Assembly (NCBI GenBank): GCA_938008555.1
Contig: CALLKE010000132.1
Span: 1 to 57,207, forward strand
Source: an uncultured Pedobacter sp.
Lineage (GTDB): Bacteria; Bacteroidota; Bacteroidia; Sphingobacteriales; Sphingobacteriaceae
Length of the DNA stretch: 57,207 nucleotides
Direction of reading: 5' to 3'
Position numbers and translations under genes: made by a program. The notes beneath the pieces are model-generated. The model searched no databases. It was not told the origin of the DNA and was given only the letters and a program-made list of their open reading frames with translations. This document shows positions 8,709 through 17,218 of this stretch, piece after piece. Numbering within the stretch: the stretch's first letter is position 1; every line of letters begins with the position of its first letter.

Positions 8709-9724
8709 ACCGAATATTCGTTCTGATTATTTTTTTTCAATGCGAGAATAGAGAAGTCTGTGTTGGCTTTTTTGATGGTATTACTCAAATGTCCTAAGCC
8801 TGTAATTTCCATTTCGATCACATCGTTGGGTTGGAGCCACTGGGGTTTAAACTCCGGATTATTGAATAAGGCGGTGCCATTTAGTTCTAGAAAACAACCG
8901 GTTCCAACGGTGCCAGATCCAATCACATCTCCGGGTAAAATATCTACACCATAGGCGCAACGTTCAATAATTTCGGCAAATGTCCAATCCATATCAGCCA
9001 TCGAGCCTGAGGAAACTTCAACCCCATTGACCCAGCATTTCATTTTAAGATCATAACTATTGCCTATGTGTCCAGTTTTAGGAGATGTTTTATAGGGTTC
9101 TAGTTCATCAGGTGTCACTAGCCAGGGCCCAATAATTGTAGAAAAATCTTTGCCTTTGGCGGGGCCTAAATTCAACAACATTTCTTCCATTTGTAAGGTT
9201 CGGGCACTCATGTCGTTCATGATGGTGTACCCTGCAATGTATTGGTCAGCTTCCGAAGCTTTGATATTTCGTCCCTTTTTACCAATTACAATGGCTACTT
9301 CTAGTTCAAAATCTAATTTTTGGAAATGATCAGGCATGCATTCGATATCTCCTGGTCCTTGAATAGCATTGTGATTGGTGAAATAAAAGATAGGATAGTG
9401 ATCAAATTCGGCGATCATATCTACTCTTCGATTTCTCCGTGCAGCTGCTACGTGTTGTCTAAATGCATATCCGTCTCGGCAGGATGGTGGATGTGGTACG
9501 GGAGCTAATAATTCAAAAAAGATCTCTGCTTTGGCGTTGCTTTTTCCTGATTTTATTTCCTCATTTATTCTTTTTGCGCGAACCATCATCTCTTCACCTT
9601 CCTGTAAAAAAGCGTTCATTGTATCGGGAATAAGCTCATCGTAAGCATGGAGATTGTAGATATGCCCATTGACATAGACACCGAGGTGTTCATTATTTTC
9701 GGTTTTGTAGGAGACTAGTTTCAT
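8705..9724 (-). CDS. Fumarylacetoacetate hydrolase (FAH) family protein
   Basis: The 339-residue protein carries the FAH catalytic fold: PHPPSCRDGYAFRQHV near residue 75, FDHYPIFYFTNHNAI, the metal-binding E-x-E pair in LDFELEVAIVIGK, GYTIMNDMSARTLQ, AKGKDFSTIIGPWLVT, and the C-terminal GDVIGSGTVGTG loop. The family cleaves carbon-carbon bonds of diketo acids; fumarylacetoacetate in tyrosine/homogentisate degradation is the likely substrate given the length and flavin reductase partner. It is first in a two-gene operon. Confidence 0.88.
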   Translation of the reverse strand: MKLVSYKTENNEHLGVYVNGHIYNLHAYDELIPDTMNAFLQEGEEMMVRAKRINEEIKSGKSNAKAEIFFELLAPVPHPPSCRDGYAFRQHVAAARRNRRVDMIAEFDHYPIFYFTNHNAIQGPGDIECMPDHFQKLDFELEVAIVIGKKGRNIKASEADQYIAGYTIMNDMSARTLQMEEMLLNLGPAKGKDFSTIIGPWLVTPDELEPYKTSPKTGHIGNSYDLKMKCWVNGVEVSSGSMADMDWTFAEIIERCAYGVDILPGDVIGSGTVGTGCFLELNGTALFNNPEFKPQWLQPNDVIEMEITGLGHLSNTIKKANTDFSILALKKNNQNEYSV

Positions 9725-9749
9725 AAAATATGATTGGTTCTGAGATTGC

Positions 9750-9757
9750 CAAAACTA
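9750..9757 (-). promoter_or_regulatory. -7 box (TAGTTTTG) upstream of the FAH gene
   Basis: Minus-strand TAGTTTTG matches TAnnTTTG exactly and lies 25 bases before the ATG, predicting a short leader of about 20 bases. A CAAG at 9773 gives only a weak -33 match. Confidence 0.42.
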
Positions 9758-9827
9758 GTAAAAATTCATTGCCAAGCGAGCTGCATTTTGTCTGGGGGAG
9801 GTACTAATATGAAACATTTCCGCCGCC

Positions 9828-10364
9828 TCAAAAGCTGTTTTTCCACATCATACTCTCTACAGGACGAGTGGTTTTATTATTGTATTTAGCATTTCCTTTG
9901 GTGTTGTATCGTGTTTCTATATCTCCTTCTACAACAAAGTAAATCAACTGTCCAATGGGCATGCCTGCATAAATGCGTACGGCTTGGGTACATGATATTT
10001 CAAGTGTCCATGTATTGCAAAAGCCAACATCTCCTTTTCCGGCAGTAGCATGTATATCGATTCCCAAACGTCCTGTACTTGATTTGCCCTCTAAAAATGG
10101 TACATGTTTGTGTGTTTCGGTATACTCCATCGTCACACCCAAATAGAGTGTATGGGGTTGTAAGACAAAGCCTTGTTTGGGTATTTCAAAGTGCTCGATC
10201 TCGTTATGTGTTTTTGCATCGAGCACTCTGTTTTTATAGGTCGCTAAATATTTGCCTAAATGAACATCATATGAATTTGTGCCTAGGCACTCACGTTTAA
10301 AAGGCTCTATGATGATAGTACCTTTTTCAATTTCTTCTAGAATGAGTTTATCGGAAAGTATCAT
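9828..10364 (-). CDS. dcd: dCTP deaminase
   Basis: The 178-residue protein matches dCTP deaminase of the dUTPase superfamily. It opens with MILSDKLILEEIEKG, then GTNSYDVHLG, FLEGKSSTGRLGIDIHATAGKGDVGF (substrate and Arg/Ser site), the NTWTLEI strand with catalytic Glu, and IGQLIYF. It converts dCTP to dUTP for thymidylate synthesis as a homotrimer in the cytosol. Length is near normal for the bacterial enzyme. Confidence 0.95.
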   Translation of the reverse strand: MILSDKLILEEIEKGTIIIEPFKRECLGTNSYDVHLGKYLATYKNRVLDAKTHNEIEHFEIPKQGFVLQPHTLYLGVTMEYTETHKHVPFLEGKSSTGRLGIDIHATAGKGDVGFCNTWTLEISCTQAVRIYAGMPIGQLIYFVVEGDIETRYNTKGNAKYNNKTTRPVESMMWKNSF

Positions 10365-10466
10365 GAATTAGTAGGCTAATAGGTTACTGCTAAAAAATAT
10401 ATGTACAACCATATTTTAAAAATTAGGATGAGCTCTGATATATTTTTGTATCCAAAGATATGGTTA

Positions 10467-11366
10467 TTAAAAATTTGCACTCAATGTTATATCGAAATAC
10501 CATATTGGTTTTATTGAAGGTTCATCTAAACCTCTAAAAACAAAGTGACCTTCATGTAAAACGGGGGTACGAGATATAGTATAGATCAAGTTATTAACAG
10601 GTATGGCCCATGTAGGGGTAAAACTCAAACTCCATTGTTTCCTTTTGTAATGAGGAGTATAAGTAATAGGCAAACTCATTTCGTAGTCTAATATTTGAAG
10701 TTTATTTGCTACTGGATTAAACACCTCATATATATAATTAGGGTGTTCGTTCTCAAAAAAATTGCTCCTATTGATCATAAAAAATTTACGAGTGCCCAGA
10801 CTGTTCATCACAGTTGGATTAATGTTCCACTTACCCAGTGCATAATTATAAGCAACACTAAAAGAAATAAATTGATCTGTTCCCTTGATTCGCGGATCTT
10901 TTAAAAAAACAAGAGTCCCATCTGCACTAAAAGAGAATGAGCCTAAATTATAAGTAAGCCCTCCAGCAAGTGTGTAATTATTACTCGCCAATATATTCGT
11001 ACTGTTGATGCTGAAAAAACTTCCTTCGACACTACCATAAACATCCATATTATTGAATAACCTTAATGTGTCTCCTAGAACTATTGAATAATTATCTATA
11101 TATCCTTGTTTATTTTGGTATGTGAGTGAAGCTGTGAGATAAGATCTTTTATGATGATACGTGATAGAGGGTGTTAAATAAGATGAGGGAATTGATGATT
11201 GACGGCCTGCCCACACAGAATTAGAGAGCATTTCTAATTCAAAAGTAAAGGTAGGCTGTTTTAAATTTTTAATATCGATACTTTTAGTATTTGTGATCTG
11301 TGCTACAGCTCCGAGTGAAGACACTAGTAATACTATTACTATGGATACTTGTTTAAGTACGTTCAT
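10467..11366 (-). CDS. Putative outer-membrane beta-barrel protein
   Basis: The 299-residue protein has a signal peptide (cleavage after AVAQ, about residue 22). The body alternates hydrophobic and polar residues as in transmembrane beta-strands and ends with FDITLSANF; a C-terminal aromatic residue is the Omp85 recognition signal. No specific family is recognised. It lies downstream of glmS on the same strand but is separated from it by a perfect hairpin, so it probably has separate expression. Confidence 0.6.
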   Translation of the reverse strand: MNVLKQVSIVIVLLVSSLGAVAQITNTKSIDIKNLKQPTFTFELEMLSNSVWAGRQSSIPSSYLTPSITYHHKRSYLTASLTYQNKQGYIDNYSIVLGDTLRLFNNMDVYGSVEGSFFSINSTNILASNNYTLAGGLTYNLGSFSFSADGTLVFLKDPRIKGTDQFISFSVAYNYALGKWNINPTVMNSLGTRKFFMINRSNFFENEHPNYIYEVFNPVANKLQILDYEMSLPITYTPHYKRKQWSLSFTPTWAIPVNNLIYTISRTPVLHEGHFVFRGLDEPSIKPIWYFDITLSANF

Positions 11367-11374
11367 CTAGTATG

Positions 11375-11416
11375 AGATCATTCTTTCAATATAGCTCCTC
11401 ATTGAAAGAATGATCT
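11375..11416 (-). terminator. Perfect 16-bp inverted repeat after glmS
   Basis: AGATCATTCTTTCAAT (11375-11390) and its exact reverse complement (11401-11416) flank a 10-base loop. It sits between the glmS stop and the next gene. No U-run follows on either strand, so it is either a rho-independent-like terminator without U-tract or an mRNA-stabilising hairpin. Confidence 0.6.
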
Positions 11417-11452
11417 GTATTACAGTTTTATGTGTTGTATTAATTATCAAAC

Positions 11453-13288
11453 TTACTCCACAGTAACAGACTTAGCCAAATTTCTAGGCTGATCTACATT
11501 ACAGTTTCTCATCACAGCGATGTGGTACGATAATAGCTGTAAGGGTATGGTTGCAAGTAGGGGTAGAAAAGCTTCATCTGAGTTTGGAATCTCAATGGTA
11601 TAATCAGCCATTTTTTTGACCTCTTTGTCTCCTTGAGTAACAATAGCAATGACGATACCTTTACGCGCTTTTACTTCTTGAATATTGCTGATTACTTTTT
11701 CGTAAGATGAGTTCTGAGTGGCGATTACAACCACAGGCATTTCTTCATCAATCAAAGCAATGGGGCCGTGCTTCATTTCTGCAGCAGGGTAGCCTTCTGC
11801 GTGGATGTAGGATATCTCTTTTAGCTTTAGCGCTCCCTCAAGTGCTACGGGGAATCCACTTCCTCTACCAAGGAATAAGAAGTTTCGGGCCTGGATGAAT
11901 TTAGCTGCGATTACTTTGATGCGATCATCCAAGTGGAGGCATTTTTCTACAAGAGATGGTATTTGATCTAGTTCGGTGAGCAAATGCACTAGCTCGGCCT
12001 GTGTGAGTTTTCCGCGTTGCTGCGCCATGTAAAAGGCCATTAGTGTGAGTACAGTTACCTGGGCAGTAAAAGCTTTGGTAGATGCGACACCAATTTCGGG
12101 ACCCGCGTGAGTGTATACGCCAGCATGGGACAAACGTGGAATAGAAGCTCCAACTACATTGCAAACACCAAATATGGTAGCACCCTTTTCTTTTGCAAGG
12201 CTAACGGCAGCCATGGTATCAGCTGTTTCACCAGATTGTGAAATAGCAATTACTAAATCTTTTTCTGAGATAACGGGATTTCGGTATCTAAACTCAGAAG
12301 CATACTCAACTTCCACTGGTATTCGAGCATACTCTTCAATCAAATACTCTCCAACTAAGCCTGCATGCCAAGATGTACCACAGGCGACGATAATGATACG
12401 ATCAATATTTTTTAATTTCTCTGCATACCCTTTAATCCCACCTAGTTGTACATGTCCTTCGGATGGATAAATACGGCCACGCATGCAGTCTCTAATAGAA
12501 CGAGGCTGCTCATAAATCTCCTTTAGCATAAAATGATCGTAACCCCCTTTTTCAAGCATCTCGAGTTTAAGCTCTAGTTCTTGTACATAAGGTGTTTGAA
12601 TGATGTTGTCGATACTTTTGATGACTAACTCATCGCGTTTGATGTAGGCAATTTCGTTCTCATTCACATAAATGACATTCTTCGTGTATTCTACAATAGG
12701 AGTGGCGTCTGATGCAATGAAGTATTCTTTTTGCCCAACCCCAAGAACTAATGGGCTTCCTTTTCGAGCAGCGATTAATAAATCAGGCTCATCAATACTC
12801 ATGATCACGATGGCATAGGCTCCAATAACTTCGTTTAAGGCAATCCGTACAGCTTCTTTTAGATCTATACTGGTTTGTTCTTGGATATCATCAATAAGGT
12901 GTATGAGTACTTCTGTGTCGGTGTCGCTACTAAATTTATGTCCTTTGGAAATTAAGGCTTCTTTTAGAATTGCATAGTTCTCGATTATACCATTATGGAT
13001 AATTGCTAATCGACCATCTCTCGAGGTTTGTGGATGGGAGTTTCTGTCGGATGGTTCACCATGTGTAGCCCATCTAGTGTGTCCCATTCCAATTGTTCCA
13101 TTCAAGTTTTTTCCAGAAGTGAAATCTTCCAAATCGCTTACTTTGCCGGCCTTTTTGTAAATGTTTAATGTTTGATCGATAAGAGCAACACCCGCACTAT
13201 CATATCCGCGATATTCCAAGCGATGTAATCCTTTGATGAGTATAGGCCAAGCTTCGCGGTGACCAATATAACCTACTATTCCACACAT
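11453..13288 (-). CDS. glmS: Glutamine--fructose-6-phosphate aminotransferase (isomerizing)
   Basis: The 611-residue cytosolic enzyme makes glucosamine-6-phosphate, the first step to UDP-GlcNAc. The N-terminal Ntn glutaminase domain starts MCGIVGYIG (Cys2 nucleophile) and has GHTRWATHG and HNGIIENY. Two SIS domains follow, with ACGTSWHAG, SQSGETADT and the C-terminal DQPRNLAKSVTVE tail, which closes the active site. Length is normal for GlmS. No glmS ribozyme-like leader is seen. DUF4270 precedes it on the same strand, 88 bases away. Confidence 0.98.
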   Translation of the reverse strand: MCGIVGYIGHREAWPILIKGLHRLEYRGYDSAGVALIDQTLNIYKKAGKVSDLEDFTSGKNLNGTIGMGHTRWATHGEPSDRNSHPQTSRDGRLAIIHNGIIENYAILKEALISKGHKFSSDTDTEVLIHLIDDIQEQTSIDLKEAVRIALNEVIGAYAIVIMSIDEPDLLIAARKGSPLVLGVGQKEYFIASDATPIVEYTKNVIYVNENEIAYIKRDELVIKSIDNIIQTPYVQELELKLEMLEKGGYDHFMLKEIYEQPRSIRDCMRGRIYPSEGHVQLGGIKGYAEKLKNIDRIIIVACGTSWHAGLVGEYLIEEYARIPVEVEYASEFRYRNPVISEKDLVIAISQSGETADTMAAVSLAKEKGATIFGVCNVVGASIPRLSHAGVYTHAGPEIGVASTKAFTAQVTVLTLMAFYMAQQRGKLTQAELVHLLTELDQIPSLVEKCLHLDDRIKVIAAKFIQARNFLFLGRGSGFPVALEGALKLKEISYIHAEGYPAAEMKHGPIALIDEEMPVVVIATQNSSYEKVISNIQEVKARKGIVIAIVTQGDKEVKKMADYTIEIPNSDEAFLPLLATIPLQLLSYHIAVMRNCNVDQPRNLAKSVTVE

Positions 13289-13376
13289 AACTACACGATT
13301 TAATTAAGATGATTAAAAATTAGTTTTATACAAAGGGGCTAATGTAAAGTATTCTAAATAATACCCAAAAACGATT

Positions 13377-14786
13377 TTAATTTGTTTTACTATAGGTCAC
13401 ATTTAGCTTCATTTGATAGGGAGATGCATTGTTAGTTCCACTCCCTATGATAACCCTTTTTGCTGTAGTCGCGCTTGAAAATAGAGCTGAGGTTCGTGAG
13501 GCTGTAGGGTCAGCTACTGAAATATAGGTGTTGTATTGTTTCGATTTTCCGTTTACTAAATCTTGAATATAGGATGTGATGATAAAACGATATTTTTTGT
13601 CATTTGCTGTATTGTAAAATCCCCCGAAATTAATGTCTGAAAGAGCTCTGCGATCTGTACTATTGCAGTCGGGCACAAACTGTCGTTGACCGGCAATATC
13701 TGTCTGATATAAATACAAACGTGGTGCTGGGGTGAATATAGTGGGATTGTCAGAAGGAAGAAGTGTTTGAGCAGATACAACCAATTCTGCTTTGTTGATC
13801 GTAATATTCCCAAGTGCTTTTAGGGGACTTAAGTCAGGGAAGTTTACTTGGGTTCGAACCCCAGCCATGGGTTGCACAAAAGTGTAATTATATGCGGTGG
13901 ATGGATTGTTCAGTTGTGTTTGTAGTTCAGTCCCTGTAAAATTATGATTAAAAGCAGCTACCGCTGGATTTGCACTTGAAGCCTGTACAGGAAATATGAC
14001 ATAATTCACCGCAGGATTACCTTCATTATGATAGTACAGCTCTAGCTTGCTACCTCCTGTACTTAAGTCGAAAAATGCAATTCCTCCTGTTACTCCTGTT
14101 CCTGCTGTGGGGGTAGCTTTTAAATACAATCCTTTGATAAAATCGTTAAAAGAATCATTGCTAGCAAAATTGACAGAAGGTGCGCTAAAAAAATTTGTAT
14201 TGACAAAAGCTTGATTAATTGGTATGCGAATATGAGGTGGGAGCGTTGCTGAAGTTCCTGTTATTCCTCCTACGATTGGAACTACTCCAGATACATTGTT
14301 CATGTTGATTGTACACGTCTTGGCTCCAATAACAGTATTCTGTGGAATTGAATTGTTCGTATTGTAAAGATTAGATGTTGATATGAGTCGATTGGCTAGT
14401 TGATGAATCTCAAAAGTAAATTCAGTATTGGGGTCGCCATAGTATTCATTGGCATAATTTAATACCAATATTGCTGAGTCAAGCGTAGGCTGTGTGCCGA
14501 ACGTGAGATTGTTACTTGGGATGTTAAGAGACATCAAGAGATTTGATGTAGTCGTGCCCAATACAGGATCGTTTAAAGTACCCACAGGATATTTTTTTAA
14601 AAAGCTGGTTAAGATGGGATCATTGTCTAAGACCGTCTTTGTAGATACAGTGATGGAATTTGTAAAGAATCCACTTACAGCATCTTGAGGATTAACTGCT
14701 AGTCCCACACTATTAGGTTTGTGGCATGCACTAAATAAAAAAAGACTTATTAACAGCGTTAATAAGTCTAACCTAGATATATTCAT
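13377..14786 (-). CDS. DUF4270 domain-containing lipoprotein
   Basis: The 469-residue protein has a lipoprotein signal with Cys in FLFSACHK (about residue 21). The body, with the VSGFFTNSITVSTKTVLDNDPILTS opening and repeated beta-rich segments, matches DUF4270, a Bacteroidota-specific envelope family of unknown function. It lies 20 bases downstream of the glycogen synthase-like gene and upstream of glmS. This gene order (panC/panD near, glycogen synthase-like, DUF4270, glmS) recurs in the phylum as far as I recall. No catalytic motif is visible. Confidence 0.82.
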   Translation of the reverse strand: MNISRLDLLTLLISLFLFSACHKPNSVGLAVNPQDAVSGFFTNSITVSTKTVLDNDPILTSFLKKYPVGTLNDPVLGTTTSNLLMSLNIPSNNLTFGTQPTLDSAILVLNYANEYYGDPNTEFTFEIHQLANRLISTSNLYNTNNSIPQNTVIGAKTCTINMNNVSGVVPIVGGITGTSATLPPHIRIPINQAFVNTNFFSAPSVNFASNDSFNDFIKGLYLKATPTAGTGVTGGIAFFDLSTGGSKLELYYHNEGNPAVNYVIFPVQASSANPAVAAFNHNFTGTELQTQLNNPSTAYNYTFVQPMAGVRTQVNFPDLSPLKALGNITINKAELVVSAQTLLPSDNPTIFTPAPRLYLYQTDIAGQRQFVPDCNSTDRRALSDINFGGFYNTANDKKYRFIITSYIQDLVNGKSKQYNTYISVADPTASRTSALFSSATTAKRVIIGSGTNNASPYQMKLNVTYSKTN

Positions 14787-14806
14787 AATTCTATTCTATG
14801 CTAATT

Positions 14807-15622
14807 TTATGCTAGTGAAACTAGCGCTTCGTTTATTATTTCTTCGTAAAAGTTGTAATAGTTATCGAAATCTGAAGTAGTAGCGTATTCTAAAAGAGGT
14901 TTGTTGCTCTTTTTAACAAATTTTGATACTTCTGGGTTGATTGCCTCGCTTCCGTAAACAACGGCGTCTGAATAGCTGATTGCCCCATTATTTAGGGCGC
15001 AGATGTTTGCAGCAGCAAATATGTTAGCATCTGCGTTATTCATGCCGTTCATGATAGCTTTAGTAGAAAATTTAGAACCTAATGTTTCAGTGAAACTATC
15101 TTCATACACGGAGTAAACGACTTTTGAATTTTTATAAGTAGGATCGTTTTTATAAATAGTTTTTAGATAAGGTGGTACTAAAGAGCTCATCCAACCATGG
15201 CAATGTACGATGTCTGGTGACCAACCCAATTTTTTCACTGTTTCTAGAACTCCTTTACAGAAGAATATGGTGCGCTCGTCATTATCCTCGTAAAATTTAT
15301 TGTCTTTATCCCTAAAGACGAACTTGCGTTGAAAATACTCCTCATTGTCTAGAAAGTAAACTTGCATACGGGCTGCCGGAATTGATGCTACTTTGATGAT
15401 CAGTGGATTGTCATTATCATCAATCGTAATATTTAATCCAGACAGACGGAGGACTTCATGTAGTCTGTTTTTTCGTTCATTGATATTCCCAAAGCGAGGC
15501 ATTAGGATACGGATCTCTAGGCCTTTTTCCTGCATTGCTTGTGGAAGCTTGCGGGTTATTTCAGCAATACTAGTTAGTTCCAAGAACGGAGACATCTCAT
15601 GGGTGATAAATAGAAGCTTCAT
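14807..15622 (-). CDS. Short glycogen/starch synthase-like protein (GT5 N-terminal domain only)
   Basis: The 271-residue protein begins MKLLFITHEMSPFLELTSIAE, the N-terminal Rossmann half of GT5 glycogen synthases, and includes DIVHCHGWMSS. The second Rossmann domain of full-length GlgA (about 480 residues) is missing, so catalytic activity as a synthase is uncertain. A GGAG Shine-Dalgarno stands 9 bases before the chosen ATG at 15622; the frame extends upstream only to a TTG at 15637. It probably forms an operon with the DUF4270 gene. Confidence 0.78.
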   Translation of the reverse strand: MKLLFITHEMSPFLELTSIAEITRKLPQAMQEKGLEIRILMPRFGNINERKNRLHEVLRLSGLNITIDDNDNPLIIKVASIPAARMQVYFLDNEEYFQRKFVFRDKDNKFYEDNDERTIFFCKGVLETVKKLGWSPDIVHCHGWMSSLVPPYLKTIYKNDPTYKNSKVVYSVYEDSFTETLGSKFSTKAIMNGMNNADANIFAAANICALNNGAISYSDAVVYGSEAINPEVSKFVKKSNKPLLEYATTSDFDNYYNFYEEIINEALVSLA

Positions 15623-15720
15623 TTTTGTCATCTCCAAATTAAATTGTTAAACAGTAAGAAATTGTTTTAAATAGTATGAGGATTTGATGTTAATAGGAAC
15701 ACAAATGTAAGCATTTTTCT

Positions 15721-15754
15721 GCAAAAAAGCCACGATTTAAACAAGCTTTTTTGC
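15721..15754. promoter_or_regulatory. 10-bp inverted repeat in the glgA-like/panC divergent region
   Basis: GCAAAAAAGC (15721-15730) and GCTTTTTTGC (15745-15754) flank 14 bases between divergently transcribed genes. It could be an operator or a hairpin in the panC leader. No regulator is known. Confidence 0.3.
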
Positions 15755-15807
15755 TCCTCTTTAAGTAATTACTCATTTTTGGCAATTCATTTAATTGATT
15801 TTAGGTT

Positions 15808-16650
15808 TTGTTAGTATTTAAAACAAGAGCAGCTTTAGGCTCATTTTTATCAAAATTTTATTCGGCTAATCGGTCAATTGGTTTTGTGCCAACAATGGGA
15901 GCACTTCATGAAGGACATTTGTCACTTATTGAGAGAGCCAAGAGTGAAAGTGATGTGGTTATCTGTAGTATTTTTGTTAACCCCACCCAGTTTAATGACC
16001 CCAAAGATTTGGAGAAATATCCGAGGCCAATTGAGCATGATATTCAGCTTCTAGAGGAGGTAAAGTGTGATGCTCTTTTTTTGCCTGAGGTGGAGGAAAT
16101 ATATACTGGTAAGGAGCACTGGGCAATTGATTTGGAGGGGTTAGACCAAATACTAGAAGGAAAAACACGTTCAGGCCATTACCAAGGCGTTACTCAGGTG
16201 GTGAAAATCTTATTCGATATTGTGGCACCTACAAAAGCGTTTTTTGGACAAAAAGATTATCAACAGTTGCTCGTAATCAGAAAGATGGTAACCAAATTAG
16301 GATTGGATGTTCAAGTGGTGATGTGCCCTACTGTAAGAGAAAATGACGGGTTAGCAATGAGCTCCAGAAATATACGCTTGTCGGCAATTGAGCGAAAGAA
16401 TGCGCTCGCTTTGTACCATGCATTGCAGCTAGCGCAAAGTGAATTTCAGGTAAAATCTATACCCGAAATACTGGAGCATGCCACTAATTATTTAAAAACA
16501 AGTGAGGGTATTGATTTGGATTATTTTCAAATATGTGATGGTTCATCATTGGAGCCCACTACAGATAAGCACGCAGCTAGTTTAGTTGCTTTAGTTGCTG
16601 CCCAGTTGGGACAGATTCGACTAATAGACAACGTTATTTTAAAGCCTTAG
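15808..16650 (+). CDS. panC: Pantothenate synthetase
   Basis: The 280-residue protein condenses pantoate with beta-alanine using ATP. It has the nucleotidyltransferase signature PTMGALHEGH (28-37, HEGH 34-37), FVNPTQF, FGQKDYQQL and the LAMSSRN loop. An in-frame TAG at 15802-15804 shuts off any longer frame. The only start before the essential PTMGALHEGH motif is TTG at 15808. It is divergent from the glycogen synthase-like gene and 211 bases before panD. Confidence 0.96.
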   Translation: MLVFKTRAALGSFLSKFYSANRSIGFVPTMGALHEGHLSLIERAKSESDVVICSIFVNPTQFNDPKDLEKYPRPIEHDIQLLEEVKCDALFLPEVEEIYTGKEHWAIDLEGLDQILEGKTRSGHYQGVTQVVKILFDIVAPTKAFFGQKDYQQLLVIRKMVTKLGLDVQVVMCPTVRENDGLAMSSRNIRLSAIERKNALALYHALQLAQSEFQVKSIPEILEHATNYLKTSEGIDLDYFQICDGSSLEPTTDKHAASLVALVAAQLGQIRLIDNVILKP

Positions 16651-16861
16651 GATTAAGAAGTCCAAACTTGATGCAAGATGGTTGTGTACGATGGGCTTTA
16701 GAGAGAGATCATCATGAGGAAAGTGAAAAATAGTATGATATGAATAATCTGTTTCTCACAAACAGTGCTAAATATCAATTTATCGAATACCCCTACTATT
16801 TTGTCTCCGAATGAAATAACAGAACAATAGGCTTGCTCCAATAATTTAGTAATATTGCAGC

Positions 16862-17212
16862 ATGGTCATTGAAATTTTAAAATCGAAGATTCATCGAGCA
16901 AGGGTTACCCTAGCCGAGTTAAATTATGTGGGCAGTATTACCATTGATGAGGATTTAATGGATGCAGCCAATATTATTGCGAACGAAAAAGTTCAGATCG
17001 TTAACAATAATAATGGTGCTCGATTCGAAACGTATGCGATCGTCGGAGAGCGAGGTTCAGGAGTTATCTGCCTGAATGGTGCCACTGCGCGCTTGGTGCA
17101 AGTTGGCGATGTTGTTATCATCATGTCATATGTTCAGATGCCAATCGAAGAGGCAAAAAAATATACACCGCTTCTTATATTTCCAGATGAAAACAATAAA
17201 CTGAATTATTAG
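16862..17212 (+). CDS. panD: Aspartate 1-decarboxylase proenzyme
   Basis: The 116-residue pyruvoyl-dependent enzyme makes beta-alanine for PanC. The self-cleavage site Gly24-Ser25 (YVGSITID) is at the canonical position, and GERGSGVICLNGAAAR-like sequence follows (here NGATARL). A near-consensus -7 box TAATATTG ends 4 bases before the ATG. Its TAG stop is in frame with, and only two codons before, the TTG start of the next gene. Confidence 0.97.
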   Translation: MVIEILKSKIHRARVTLAELNYVGSITIDEDLMDAANIIANEKVQIVNNNNGARFETYAIVGERGSGVICLNGATARLVQVGDVVIIMSYVQMPIEEAKKYTPLLIFPDENNKLNY

Positions 17213-17218
17213 TCTGAA

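Noticed and set aside
11453..13400. A glmS ribozyme upstream of glmS.
   Set aside because: The 88 bases before the ATG are AT-rich with no ribozyme-like pseudoknot, and the class is known mainly from Firmicutes.
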